Source: Dyella subtropica
Lineage (GTDB): Bacteria; Pseudomonadota; Gammaproteobacteria; Xanthomonadales; Rhodanobacteraceae
Assembly: GCF_026283965.1 (NCBI RefSeq)
Contig: NZ_JAPDPD010000023.1
Coordinates: 1 to 64,000, forward strand
Direction of reading: 5' to 3'
DNA length: 64,000 nt
The notes below the pieces were generated by a model that was given only the letters and a program-made list of their open reading frames with translations, was not told the DNA's origin and ran no database searches. The position numbers and the translations under genes were made by a program. Positions within the stretch are counted from its first letter, which is position 1. Each line of letters opens with the position of its first letter. Shown piece by piece: positions 34,860-44,270 of this stretch.

Positions 34860-37800
34860 GAAGCGCCTCGAGCGCTTTCGCCAATCGCTTCGCCGAGACC
34901 GGCTCGGCTGTTTTCAATTCCTGGGCGAACAGGGACACGCGCCATTCCTCGATCAGCCAGCGCAGCTCCGCCAACGCCGCCGGATCCGTGCCTGCGGCAC
35001 GATGTTTGAGGTACTCGCGCCAATACGGCAGCACCTGCAGCATGCGCTGCTGATCCTTGGATGGATCCTGCCGCAGGCGTTCCGCGCGCAGGCGCATGGC
35101 TTTCAGATAGCGCGGAAAATGCGTGAGTCGTGACGTCGGCAGCTCGCGCAGAAAACCGGACGTGAGCAGGCCATCGAGCTGCTCGCGCAGATCGTCGTAG
35201 CTGGCACGGGCGAAGCCGATCAACGGCGGCTCCAGCCACGGCTTCAACTCGGCTTGCGCCTCGATGGCCGGCTCAGCCAGCTTCAATCGCTCCACCGCGG
35301 CGGCGAACAGTTCGCGCGCGGCTTGCGTACGCAGGGCTTCAAAGGCACCTGCTGTACGCACGTGGAGATCGTAGCGCTCGATCAGATCGGCGAACCCGCC
35401 TTCGATCAGATCTTCGCGCAGACCATCCACGCCACCTAGGGGAGCGTACTTCAGCGCCAGCGGATTGCTGATCGGCAAGCGGCGGCGCGCCTGCTTCATG
35501 TCGGTGGCGATGGCATTGCGCAGCAGCCGCACCACGCCAAGGCGATGCGCTTCGCGCGCTTCGTCGCTGCGCTCGAATACACGCAACGCCACCGCCTCGC
35601 CCAGATCGACCAGGGCGGGGAAAGCCATCAGGCCGCCTTCGGAACGCACCTGGGCCGGGATGTCCTCGAAGTCCCAGCTGGTGACATCCTCGCGGGTGAG
35701 TTCGATATCGGTCTTTCGCGAGAAGGCTTCGCGCGCCTGACCTTCCCATTGGCCGCGCAACGCGGCGAGATCGCGGCCCGCGGCAAGCGTGCGACCGCTC
35801 TCGTCATGCAGTCGATAGCGCATCGCAAAGTGCGGCGGCAAGGCAGTCGCATCGAACTCGTGCGGGCCAATGTCCACACCCGTGGTCCGTTTGAGGAATG
35901 CGGCGAGCGATTTGGTCAGCTGCTCATCGCGCGGTGCTTCCGCTTCGACGAAAGCTCGCGCGAAATCCGGCGCCGGCACGAAGTTGCGACGCAAGGGCTT
36001 GGGCAGGCTACGGATCAATTCGGCGATTTTTTCACTGAGCAGCCCCGGCACCAGCCACTCGCAGCGCGCCGCTGGCAGCGCGTTCAACATCGCCAGCGGC
36101 AGGTGCAGCGTCACGCCGTCAGCCTCATCGCCAGGTACGAAGCGATATTCCAAGCGATAACGTTTTGGCGGCATCTCCATCGCCGCCGGAAACGCCTTGG
36201 GGTCCAGCCCCGCGCCGCCAGCCATCACGTCGTCGATCGACCAGCGCAACGCGGCCTGTTCGGCCGGTCGCGCCCGGCTATACCAGGCATCCAGCGCACG
36301 GCTGCTGGCGATGTCCTGCGGCAGCTTGCCCTCGAAGAAACCGGCCAGCTCGTCTTCGTGACGGATCAGGCCTTCGCGACGCTGCTTGGCCTCGATGCCG
36401 TGCGCATCCTCCAGCACACGCTGATTGGCGCGCACAAAATCCGCTCGGGCATCGATATCGCAGCGCGCGAGGGCTTCTCGAACGAATATCTCATGAGCCA
36501 GCACCGGGTCCTGCTGCTGGAATGTCACGGGACGGCGCTCGACCAAGGTCAGACCGAACAGACTCACCTGCTCGTAAGCCACCACCGTCCCGCGCTTGCG
36601 CGACCAATGCGCATCGCGACAAGCCGAACGCAGCAGATGCGCCGCCTGTTGCTCGACCCATAGCGGTTCGATGCGGGCGCACATCATGCCCCACACCTTG
36701 CCGCCGACATCGAGGATCTGCGAGGCGAAGAGCCAGTTGGGTGGCACCTTCGCCAAGGCCGAACCGGGGAATACCTGGAAGCGGCGTTCGCGCGTGCTGC
36801 GGTAGATGCCCTTTTCGTCCTTATGACCGACTTGGGTGGGTAAACCCGCCAGCAAGCTGCGGTGGACGGATTCGTACGAACGCTCTGCTTCATCACTCCC
36901 TCTCCCCTCTGGGGAGAGGGTTGGGGTGAGGGGCGGGTGCTCGCGGGAAGCTCGCCTATCTCGGCCTTTCTTTGCCGGCGTTGTCGCGCTGCGGGAGGGT
37001 TGTCGCGAGGTTGCCCCCTCATCCCGACCTTCTCCCCGAAGGGGAGAAGGAGAAAGGGTATGGGCTCCCCGAGGGGGAGAAGGAGAAGTGAAGGTCCAAC
37101 CCAGCTCCTGCACCACCAGCAACAACTGCCGATGTAATTCACGCCATTCGCGCATACGCATAAAACTAAGGAAGTGCCGCGAACACCAGTCGCGCAGCTT
37201 CGACTGCGTCAGCTCCTCGTGCGCCTTGCCGTACTCGCGCCACAAGTTCAGCACGCCCACGAAATCCGACTTCGGATCGGCAAACGCCGCATGCGCCGCA
37301 TCCGCCTGCTGGCGCGCGTCGGCGGGGCGCTCGCGCGGGTCCTGGATGCTGAGGAAGGACACGATCGTCAACAGCTCGCGCAGACTGTGCAGCTTCTCGG
37401 CTTCCACCAGCATGCGTGCCAGCTGCACATCGATCGGCAACCTCGCCAAGATGCGGCCGATGCCCGTGAGCCTGCGTTGCTCATCAATGGCGGAGATCTC
37501 GGCGAGGCGACGATAGCCGTCAGCCACCACACGCGGATCGGGCGCCTCCAGGAACGGAAACTCGTCCACTTCGCCCAACTGCAGCGACAGCATGCGCAGA
37601 ATCACATTGGCTAGCGAGGAGCGCAGCAGTTCCGGATCGGTATACGCCGCGCGGCTGGTGAAATCGGCTTCGTCGTACAGGCGATAACAGATGCCTGGAC
37701 CAACACGACCGCAGCGACCTTTGCGCTGATCGGCAGCCGCCTGCGACACCGGCTCCACATGCAGGCGCTCCAGCTGGCTGCGCTGGCTATAGCGCTTCAC

Positions 37801-38937
37801 GCGCGCGCTGCCGGTGTCGATCACGTAGCGGATGCGCGGCACGGTCAGCGAGGTTTCGGCCACGTTGGTGGCGAGCACCACGCGCCGCTTCGGGCCGGGC
37901 TTGAACACACGGTCCTGGTCGCCAGCCGACAACCGCGCATATAACGGAAGGATCTCGGTCTCGCGATACTGTCGGCGCGACAGCAATAGATGCGCGTCGC
38001 GGATTTCGCGCTCGCCAGGCAGAAACACCAACACGTCGCCGCGCGGGTCGTCATGAGTGATCTCGTCCAGCACGGCGGCGATGTGATCCGCACTGCCCTG
38101 CTGCATGTCGCGTCCGCCGCGACGCGCGCCCATTTCGTCCAGCGACCGCCAGCGCACGTCCACCGGATAGGCACGCCCTTCCACCGACACCACCGGCGCA
38201 CCCTCGAAGTGCTCGGCGAAGCGCTCGGTATCGATGGTGGCCGAGGTGACGATGATCTTCAGATCGGGGCGCTTCACCGCCAGCCGCTTCAAGTAACCCA
38301 GCAGGAAGTCGATGTTGAGGCTGCGTTCGTGCGCCTCGTCGATGATGATGGTGTCGTAGGCCGACAACCACGGATCGCCCTGCGTCTCGGCGAGCAGGAT
38401 GCCGTCGGTCATGAACTTGACCAGGCTGCGCTCGGAGACCTGATCGGTGAAGCGCACCTGGAAGCCGACTTGATCACCGAGCTGGGTGCCCAGTTCCTCC
38501 GCTACGCGACGCGCGACCGAACGCGCGGCCAACCGCCGCGGCTGGGTGCAGCCGATCATCCCCGCCTCGCCACGACCGGCCGCCAGGCAGAGCTTGGGCA
38601 GCTGGGTGGTCTTGCCCGAGCCGGTCTCGCCAGCAATCACTACCACCTGGTGATCGCGGATCAGCTTGACGATGTCGTCGGCGCGCGCGGTGATCGGCAG
38701 CGACTCGTCCAGACGAATCGCTGGCTTGGCCTCGACCCGTGCGCGGCGCCTTGCCGCGGACCGCTCGATATCGGCTGCCAAGGCGTCCTGCTTCTTGTCG
38801 TCAGGACGGCGCGACAGGCCACGCCAGCGGCCCAGCAGCCGGCCAAAGTCGCGACTGGAAACCCCGTCGAGCGCCTTGCGCAGTTGGCGCAGGCGGGCAT
38901 CGGGCACAGGTGGTCGGGTTGCGGAGGCATCACTCAT
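34855..38937 (-). CDS. hrpA: DEAH-box ATP-dependent RNA helicase HrpA
   Basis: A large helicase of about 1360 residues; in E. coli HrpA acts in translation and mRNA turnover. Walker A is GETGSGKT (103-110) and the DEAH box is at 200-203, with SATI and the HA2 and OB-fold regions downstream. Around residues 615-680 (nt about 36895-37095) a Ser/Pro/Gly/Arg-rich insert with SPSPLRGEGRDEG and LTPTLSPEGRGSDE interrupts the segment between QELGW and SYESVHRSLLAGL. The DNA there is three perfect hairpins, so this is an in-frame palindromic-repeat insertion. An ATG at 38949 is an alternative start. The stop lies inside a REP arm. Confidence 0.94.
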   Translation of the reverse strand: MSDASATRPPVPDARLRQLRKALDGVSSRDFGRLLGRWRGLSRRPDDKKQDALAADIERSAARRRARVEAKPAIRLDESLPITARADDIVKLIRDHQVVVIAGETGSGKTTQLPKLCLAAGRGEAGMIGCTQPRRLAARSVARRVAEELGTQLGDQVGFQVRFTDQVSERSLVKFMTDGILLAETQGDPWLSAYDTIIIDEAHERSLNIDFLLGYLKRLAVKRPDLKIIVTSATIDTERFAEHFEGAPVVSVEGRAYPVDVRWRSLDEMGARRGGRDMQQGSADHIAAVLDEITHDDPRGDVLVFLPGEREIRDAHLLLSRRQYRETEILPLYARLSAGDQDRVFKPGPKRRVVLATNVAETSLTVPRIRYVIDTGSARVKRYSQRSQLERLHVEPVSQAAADQRKGRCGRVGPGICYRLYDEADFTSRAAYTDPELLRSSLANVILRMLSLQLGEVDEFPFLEAPDPRVVADGYRRLAEISAIDEQRRLTGIGRILARLPIDVQLARMLVEAEKLHSLRELLTIVSFLSIQDPRERPADARQQADAAHAAFADPKSDFVGVLNLWREYGKAHEELTQSKLRDWCSRHFLSFMRMREWRELHRQLLLVVQELGWTFTSPSPPRGAHTLSPSPLRGEGRDEGATSRQPSRSATTPAKKGRDRRASREHPPLTPTLSPEGRGSDEAERSYESVHRSLLAGLPTQVGHKDEKGIYRSTRERRFQVFPGSALAKVPPNWLFASQILDVGGKVWGMMCARIEPLWVEQQAAHLLRSACRDAHWSRKRGTVVAYEQVSLFGLTLVERRPVTFQQQDPVLAHEIFVREALARCDIDARADFVRANQRVLEDAHGIEAKQRREGLIRHEDELAGFFEGKLPQDIASSRALDAWYSRARPAEQAALRWSIDDVMAGGAGLDPKAFPAAMEMPPKRYRLEYRFVPGDEADGVTLHLPLAMLNALPAARCEWLVPGLLSEKIAELIRSLPKPLRRNFVPAPDFARAFVEAEAPRDEQLTKSLAAFLKRTTGVDIGPHEFDATALPPHFAMRYRLHDESGRTLAAGRDLAALRGQWEGQAREAFSRKTDIELTREDVTSWDFEDIPAQVRSEGGLMAFPALVDLGEAVALRVFERSDEAREAHRLGVVRLLRNAIATDMKQARRRLPISNPLALKYAPLGGVDGLREDLIEGGFADLIERYDLHVRTAGAFEALRTQAARELFAAAVERLKLAEPAIEAQAELKPWLEPPLIGFARASYDDLREQLDGLLTSGFLRELPTSRLTHFPRYLKAMRLRAERLRQDPSKDQQRMLQVLPYWREYLKHRAAGTDPAALAELRWLIEEWRVSLFAQELKTAEPVSAKRLAKALEALL
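36898..37079. repeat. Palindromic repeats inserted in frame within hrpA
   Basis: Hairpins ccctctcccc-tct-ggggagaggg (36898-36920), ccttctcccc-gaa-ggggagaagg (37028-37050) and ctcccc-gag-ggggag (37065-37079) lie in the hrpA reading frame. Such CCCTCTCCC/GGGAGAGGG units are normally intergenic in proteobacteria. A decayed relative appears at 58466-58530. Confidence 0.8.
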
Positions 38938-39058
38938 CGGACCGCACATGATAGCTGCTGACTATCGGCAAGATCAGAAGGATTCATTTCTTCCTGACTC
39001 CTCGGACCGCTAAGCTCAGTTCCAGACTCTTCATCACCTGTCAGAAAGGAGCACCACC

Positions 39059-39526
39059 ATGGCCATTTCCATCGGTATTGCCAAAAAGGATCGCGAACAG
39101 GTCGCCAAGCAACTGTCCAAGCTGCTGGCCGACACCTATTCCCTGTACCTGAAGACCCACAGCTTCCACTGGAACGTCACCGGCCCGCAGTTCAACAGCC
39201 TGCACGCCATGTTCGAGACCCAGTACAACGAGCTGTGGCTGGCAGCCGACGAAGTCGCTGAGCGCATCCGCACCCTGGACGTGTTCGCCCCCGGCTCCTA
39301 CAGCCAGTTCGGCAAGCTGACCACCATTAAAGAGGAGCCCGGCGTGCCGGACTGGAAGGACATGGTCAGCCAGCTGGTCGACGGCCACGAAATCGCCGCG
39401 CACACCGCCCGCGAAACCATCAAAGTGGCCGCCCAGGCCGGCGACGAAGGCACAGCCGACATAGTGACCGGCCGCCTCAAGGAGCATGAAAAGACCGCAT
39501 GGATGCTCCGCTCCCTGCTCAAGTGA
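39059..39526 (+). CDS. dps: Dps family DNA-protection ferritin
   Basis: A 155-residue mini-ferritin that oxidises and stores iron and shields DNA under starvation or peroxide stress. Ferroxidase-site residues are visible in [15 protein letters not shown] (His near 36) and [25 protein letters not shown] (His, Asp/Glu near 49-66). AAAGGAG precedes the ATG. It stands alone with its own upstream gap of about 110 bp, as is usual for an OxyR- or sigma-S-controlled gene; no clear operator was identified. Confidence 0.95.
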   Translation: MAISIGIAKKDREQVAKQLSKLLADTYSLYLKTHSFHWNVTGPQFNSLHAMFETQYNELWLAADEVAERIRTLDVFAPGSYSQFGKLTTIKEEPGVPDWKDMVSQLVDGHEIAAHTARETIKVAAQAGDEGTADIVTGRLKEHEKTAWMLRSLLK

Positions 39527-39566
39527 GGCGCAACCCCGCGCCGGGTCTGACCTAGCGCTGACCATC

Positions 39567-39593
39567 GCGGCCGGCTTTTGTTGAGCCGGCCGC
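39567..39593. terminator. Strong stem-loop downstream of dps
   Basis: gcggccggct and agccggccgc pair perfectly over 10 bp around a tttgttg loop, 40 bp after the dps stop. There is no terminal T tract, so it may act as an RNA-end protector or partial terminator. Confidence 0.55.
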
Positions 39594-39656
39594 GCTGCAT
39601 CGGTAAGCTCCTCAGGCTTTAGGGCCTCGTGTGAGAGGCAACCACGGGGATTGTTC

Positions 39657-42257
39657 TTGAGCGCGACCGCAGCAGCCACCCACCACAGCCGGCACCCGCT
39701 GCTTGCAGCCATCCTGCTGGCGCTGATCGTGGCCGCGATGAATATTGGCCTGTGGTGGTGGAGCAACCTGCCGCATGGCCCGGGAGACTGGAAAGGCCCG
39801 ATCGGCGGCTTCGCGCTCTCCGCGTTCCAGCGCTACCAGAACCCGCTGAAGAACGATTTTCCCAGCGAGGAGGAGATCGAGGGCGATCTCAAGCTGATCA
39901 GCAAGTACACCTCGCGCGTCCGCACCTACTCCATGCTGCAAAACTCCCAGGTCTATCGACTGGCGGAGCGTGACGGCCTGGATGTGATGGCCGGCGCCTG
40001 GATCGACCGCCGCCTGGACAATAACGAGCTGGAGCTGGAAGCGCTGATCGCCCAGGCGCGCCGCTATCCCAACTCGATCAGCCGCGTGATCGTCGGCAAC
40101 GAAGTGCTGTTCCGCAACGATATTTCGCCGGAACAGCTGATGGCCTACGCCGACCGCACCCGCGCGGCGCTGAAGCAGCCGGTGTCGATCGCCGAGCCGT
40201 GGCACATCTGGGCCAAGTACCCGGAGCTGGCCGACCACGTCGACTTCATCACGGTCCACCTGTTCCCCTACTGGAACGGTCGGCCGCAACGCGAAGGCAT
40301 CGCCGACGCACTAGGCAACTACCGCTATCTGCAGCAACTGTTCCCCAACAAGCACATCGTGATCGGCGAGATCGGCTGGCCGTCGAACGGCGACCGTTTC
40401 CAGTACGCCGAACCGTCGGTATCGAACGAGGCGATCTTCCTGCGCGATTGGTTCAATGCGGCCAAGAAGCAGAACATCGACTACTACGTGATGGAGGCCT
40501 TCGATCAGCCGTGGAAGGAGAAGCTCTCCGGCCGCACCGAAGCCTATTGGGGCATGTTCAATGCCGACCGCCAGCTGAAATTCCCGTTCACCGGCCCGGT
40601 GACCGAAGACACCGCCTGGCCGTGGAAGGCGCTGGCCGCCAGCTTGCTGGCGCTGCTGCCCATGATCTGGTTCGCGCGTCGCTACACCCGCTTCAAGCTG
40701 ATGGGCCGTTTCTTCTTCGCCGCGCTGATTCAGCTGGCCTGCGGCCTGATCGTGTGGTCGGCCACCCTGCCCTTCAATTTCTACCTGAGCTGGATCGACT
40801 GGACCATGCTGGCGCTGTTGTTCCCGGCCCAGGTGGCGATCCTCGCCATTCTGTTGATCAACGGTTTCGAGTTCACCGAGGTGCTGTGGCGCCGCGGCTG
40901 GGTACGCCAGGCCGGCATGCTGCGCCCCGATCCGCCGGCCAAGCAGCCGTTCGTGTCCATCCATCTGGCCTGCTACAACGAGCCGCCGGAGATGGTCATC
41001 GTCACGCTCGATTCGCTGGCCGCACTGCAGTACGAGAACTACGAAGTCCTGGTGATCGACAACAACACCAAGGACCCGGCGATCTGGAAGCCGGTGCAGG
41101 AATATTGCGAAAAACTGGGTAGCCGTTTCCGTTTCTTCCATCTGGAGCCATGGCCCGGCTTCAAGGCCGGCGCGCTGAACTTCGGCCTGCAGGAAACCGA
41201 TCCGAGCGCGGACGTGGTGGCGGTGATCGATGCCGACTACGAAGTACGCGCCGATTGGCTGGCCACCCTCACCGGTCACTTCCACGATCCGAAGGTGGCG
41301 GTGGTGCAGTGCCCACAGGCGCATCGCGACTTCGAGCACAACCGCTTCCGCCGCATGACCGCGTGGGAATACGACGGCTTCTTCCGCATCGGCATGCACC
41401 ATCGCAACGAGCGCAACGCCATCATCCAGCACGGCACCATGACCATGGTGCGGCGCTCGGCGCTGGAAGGCACCGGCGGCTGGTCGGAATGGACCATTTG
41501 CGAAGACGCCGAACTCGGCCTGCGCCTGATGCATGCCGGCTACGAGCTGGTCTATGTCGACGAACTGATGGGCAAGGGCCTCACCCCGGCCGACTTCAAG
41601 GCCTACAAGAGCCAGCGCTATCGTTGGGCCTTCGGTGCCATGCAGATCCTCAAGGGTCGCTGGGACTGGATGACCAAGAAGGGCCCGCTCTCGGCCGGCC
41701 AGCGCTTCCACTTCCTCACCGGCTGGTTCAGCTGGTTCGCCGACGCGCTGCATTTGATCTTCACCCTGATGGCGATCTTCTGGACCGCCGGCATGGTTGC
41801 GGCACCGAGCCTGTTCACCCTGCCGATGCAGCTGTTCCTGATCCCGGTGATCGGCTTCTTCTTCGCCAAGGCGATCTTCGGCATCGTGCTCTATCGCGCC
41901 CGCGTCCCCTGCAGCTGGTACGACACGCTGATGGCCTCGCTGGCCAGCATGGGCCTGTCGCACGCGATTGCGCGCGGCATCCTGCACGGCCTTACGCGCG
42001 AGAAGACCTCGTTCGTGGTCACCGCCAAGAGCCGCCGTCTCGGCGGCAGCAATTTCGCCGCCTTCGCACCGGTGCGCGAGGAATTGCTGATGGCCTGCGC
42101 GCTGGCGTTGTGCGTCATCGGCATGGCGATGAATTACGGCACGCAGTACATCGAAGGCACCTTGTGGATGTTCATCCTGTCGGCGCAGGCGATTCCCTAC
42201 CTGTCGGCGGTGATTGGCGCGTGGATTGCGCACAAGGCTGGCGACAAAGCCGGCTGA
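39657..42257 (+). CDS. GH17-GT2 beta-glucan synthase (NdvB-like)
   Basis: An inner-membrane protein of about 866 residues. After one N-terminal helix, a periplasmic GH17-like domain carries VIVGNEVLFR (acid/base E149) and IVIGEIGWPSNG (nucleophile E238). Several membrane helices follow, then a family 2 glycosyltransferase with VVAVIDADYEVRADWL (DAD), CEDAELGLRL and QRYRWAFG (QxxRW), and further C-terminal helices. The same fusion occurs in Pseudomonas aeruginosa NdvB, which makes cyclic beta-1,3-glucans linked to osmotic adaptation and biofilm tolerance. The TTG at 39657 is preferred, with GGGGA seven bases upstream; a TTG two codons earlier is possible. Confidence 0.88.
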   Translation: MSATAAATHHSRHPLLAAILLALIVAAMNIGLWWWSNLPHGPGDWKGPIGGFALSAFQRYQNPLKNDFPSEEEIEGDLKLISKYTSRVRTYSMLQNSQVYRLAERDGLDVMAGAWIDRRLDNNELELEALIAQARRYPNSISRVIVGNEVLFRNDISPEQLMAYADRTRAALKQPVSIAEPWHIWAKYPELADHVDFITVHLFPYWNGRPQREGIADALGNYRYLQQLFPNKHIVIGEIGWPSNGDRFQYAEPSVSNEAIFLRDWFNAAKKQNIDYYVMEAFDQPWKEKLSGRTEAYWGMFNADRQLKFPFTGPVTEDTAWPWKALAASLLALLPMIWFARRYTRFKLMGRFFFAALIQLACGLIVWSATLPFNFYLSWIDWTMLALLFPAQVAILAILLINGFEFTEVLWRRGWVRQAGMLRPDPPAKQPFVSIHLACYNEPPEMVIVTLDSLAALQYENYEVLVIDNNTKDPAIWKPVQEYCEKLGSRFRFFHLEPWPGFKAGALNFGLQETDPSADVVAVIDADYEVRADWLATLTGHFHDPKVAVVQCPQAHRDFEHNRFRRMTAWEYDGFFRIGMHHRNERNAIIQHGTMTMVRRSALEGTGGWSEWTICEDAELGLRLMHAGYELVYVDELMGKGLTPADFKAYKSQRYRWAFGAMQILKGRWDWMTKKGPLSAGQRFHFLTGWFSWFADALHLIFTLMAIFWTAGMVAAPSLFTLPMQLFLIPVIGFFFAKAIFGIVLYRARVPCSWYDTLMASLASMGLSHAIARGILHGLTREKTSFVVTAKSRRLGGSNFAAFAPVREELLMACALALCVIGMAMNYGTQYIEGTLWMFILSAQAIPYLSAVIGAWIAHKAGDKAG

Positions 42258-42261
42258 GGGT

Positions 42262-42301
42262 TCGTCATTCTCTGCGTGCAGGCGCAAGCAGGGAATGACG
42301 A
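42262..42301. repeat. TCGTCATTC palindromic repeat
   Basis: tcgtcattctctgc and gcagggaatgacga pair over 14 bp with one mismatch, four bases after the preceding stop codon. This is a common proteobacterial intergenic palindrome type and may serve as a terminator here. Confidence 0.6.
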
Positions 42302-42444
42302 GCTGAGCGCTTCCGACCTGGGCAAAAGCGCAGTTTCAGAATTTTCCACGGAACACCACTGTCCATTTGCGGTCAAGCTTCCAGCCGTTAAGCTCGGTCT
42401 TGGGTGATGCGTTTGCCCGCCGCCTCATTGGATGGAACCTGTGC

Positions 42445-44247
42445 ATGCGCCCTAAGGCAACGCTGACTACGTATCGCCATCGTTGCCTTCGCCGACGCCT
42501 GGGTCTGCTCACCCTGCCCTTGCTGCTGCTCAACACGTTGGCGCATGCCGGCGTGCAACTGGTGGTGGAAGGCGTGGACGACACGCTCAAAGGGCCAGTG
42601 ACCGCGGGCGTCGCGTTGTCCCAGTACGCCACGCGTGAGGTCAGCGAGGCTCAAGTCCAGCGCCTCTACGAACGCGCACCAGCCCAAGTCAAAGCAGCAC
42701 TGCAACCATATGGTTATTACGACGCCAGCGTCGACGGCCGCATCGAACAGATCGGCACGGACTGGCGCGTCACTCTGCATGTGACACAGGGCGAGCCGGT
42801 GCGAGTGACGTCGGTCGATGTGACGCTGGATAGGACAGCCGCTGATATTCCCGGCATTCGACGCGCCGAGCGGGCCATCGAAAAATTCAAGGACCAACCG
42901 CTCAACGACGGTAGCTACGACACGGCACGCGATGCCTTGAGTTACGCGCTTACCGCCAACGGCTTCCTCGACGCCCGACTAGTCACCCGTCGCGTGGAGG
43001 TGAACCGGGGAGAGCACAGCGCCGCGATCAAGCTGGCCTGGGACGTGGGACAACGCTATCGCTATGGGCAGGTGCACTTCGAGGGCTCGCAGTTTCGCGA
43101 CGGCTTCCTCGATCGCTACGTGCCGTTCAAGTCCGGCGACTATTTTTCGCAGGGCCAGCTGCTTCAGCTGCAGCAGGCATTGAATGGCGCGGACTATTTC
43201 TCGGTCGTCAACGTGCTGCCCAACATCGACGACGCGAAGCACGGCGTGGTCGATGTCAACGTGCAGCTGGCCCCAGCCAAACGCACGATCTACACGGGCG
43301 GCCCCTTTATCGGCACCGATACCGGCTTGGGCGTGCGCGGCGGCATGGAACGACGCTGGGTGAATCGGCGCGGGCACAAGTGGAAGAACGAACTCGTGCT
43401 GGCGCAGCGCCTGAAAACGCTGTCCACCTTGTATTCGATCCCGATGCCAGGCGACAACCAGCGCAGCTTCAACTTCGGCGCCAACTTCCGCGACGCCGAC
43501 ACCGCCACTTCCAAGTCGCGCACGCTGGAACTGGTCGCCAATGAGTCCCGGCTGTGGCATGGCTGGACCCGCACCATCGGCCTGCATGCGTTGTCGGGCA
43601 CCTTCACCGTCGGTAAAAAAAGCGGCGAAAAGGACAACGCCGAGGGCCTCGAGCACGGCCGCAGCACGTTGTTCTACCCGGAGGCTTCGCTGTCGCGCAA
43701 AAAGGTCGACAACCCTACCTTTGTACGCGATGGCTGGTCGATCGACCTTTATGCGCGCAGCACGGTGGGCACTCTTCTCTCCGATACCAGCTTCAGCCAG
43801 TTGGCGGCCGACGCGAAGTGGATTCATGCGTTCACGCGACGCGACCGCCTGATCCTGCGCGGCAGCGCGGGCTACACCTGGACCGACGACTTCGACTCGC
43901 TGCCACCGCAGTTGCGCTTCTTCGCCGGTGGCGACCGCTCGGTGCGCGGTTACGGCTTCCAAACCATCGGACCGCGCAACAGTTTCGGCCGCGTGATCGG
44001 CGGCAGGAGCCAGCTGGTCGCCAGCACCGAGGTGGAGCACTACTTCACCAAGAACTGGGGCATGGCTGCCTTCGTCGATGCCGGCAATGCGTTCAGCGGT
44101 GTCGACTATCGGCCGCGCGTCGGCGCCGGTCTCGGCGTGCGCTGGCTGTCGCCGGTAGGCATGATCCGAGTGGACCTGGGCACACCGATCAACGACGCGA
44201 GGAACCACGGTGTGGAACTGCATCTGGTGATCGGGCCGGACCTGTGA
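42445..44247 (+). CDS. tamA: Translocation and assembly module subunit TamA
   Basis: Outer-membrane Omp85-family protein. About 600 residues: signal peptide (about 1-35), three POTRA domains (about 36-270) and a C-terminal 16-strand barrel. The barrel segment LRFFAGGDRSVRGYGFQTIGP has the VRGY motif of the substrate-engaging loop. The C terminus ends in a membrane-targeting strand (GVELHLVIGPDL). The ATG at 42445 is chosen because a signal peptide starts right after it. Paired with tamB 23 bp downstream. Confidence 0.94.
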   Translation: MRPKATLTTYRHRCLRRRLGLLTLPLLLLNTLAHAGVQLVVEGVDDTLKGPVTAGVALSQYATREVSEAQVQRLYERAPAQVKAALQPYGYYDASVDGRIEQIGTDWRVTLHVTQGEPVRVTSVDVTLDRTAADIPGIRRAERAIEKFKDQPLNDGSYDTARDALSYALTANGFLDARLVTRRVEVNRGEHSAAIKLAWDVGQRYRYGQVHFEGSQFRDGFLDRYVPFKSGDYFSQGQLLQLQQALNGADYFSVVNVLPNIDDAKHGVVDVNVQLAPAKRTIYTGGPFIGTDTGLGVRGGMERRWVNRRGHKWKNELVLAQRLKTLSTLYSIPMPGDNQRSFNFGANFRDADTATSKSRTLELVANESRLWHGWTRTIGLHALSGTFTVGKKSGEKDNAEGLEHGRSTLFYPEASLSRKKVDNPTFVRDGWSIDLYARSTVGTLLSDTSFSQLAADAKWIHAFTRRDRLILRGSAGYTWTDDFDSLPPQLRFFAGGDRSVRGYGFQTIGPRNSFGRVIGGRSQLVASTEVEHYFTKNWGMAAFVDAGNAFSGVDYRPRVGAGLGVRWLSPVGMIRVDLGTPINDARNHGVELHLVIGPDL

Positions 44248-44270
44248 CGCATGGAGTACCGGGAGCAGTC

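Noticed and set aside
43818-44270. 151-codon upstream extension of tamB
   Set aside because: It overlaps tamA in another frame; the ATG at 44271 has a good ribosome binding site and an immediate membrane anchor.
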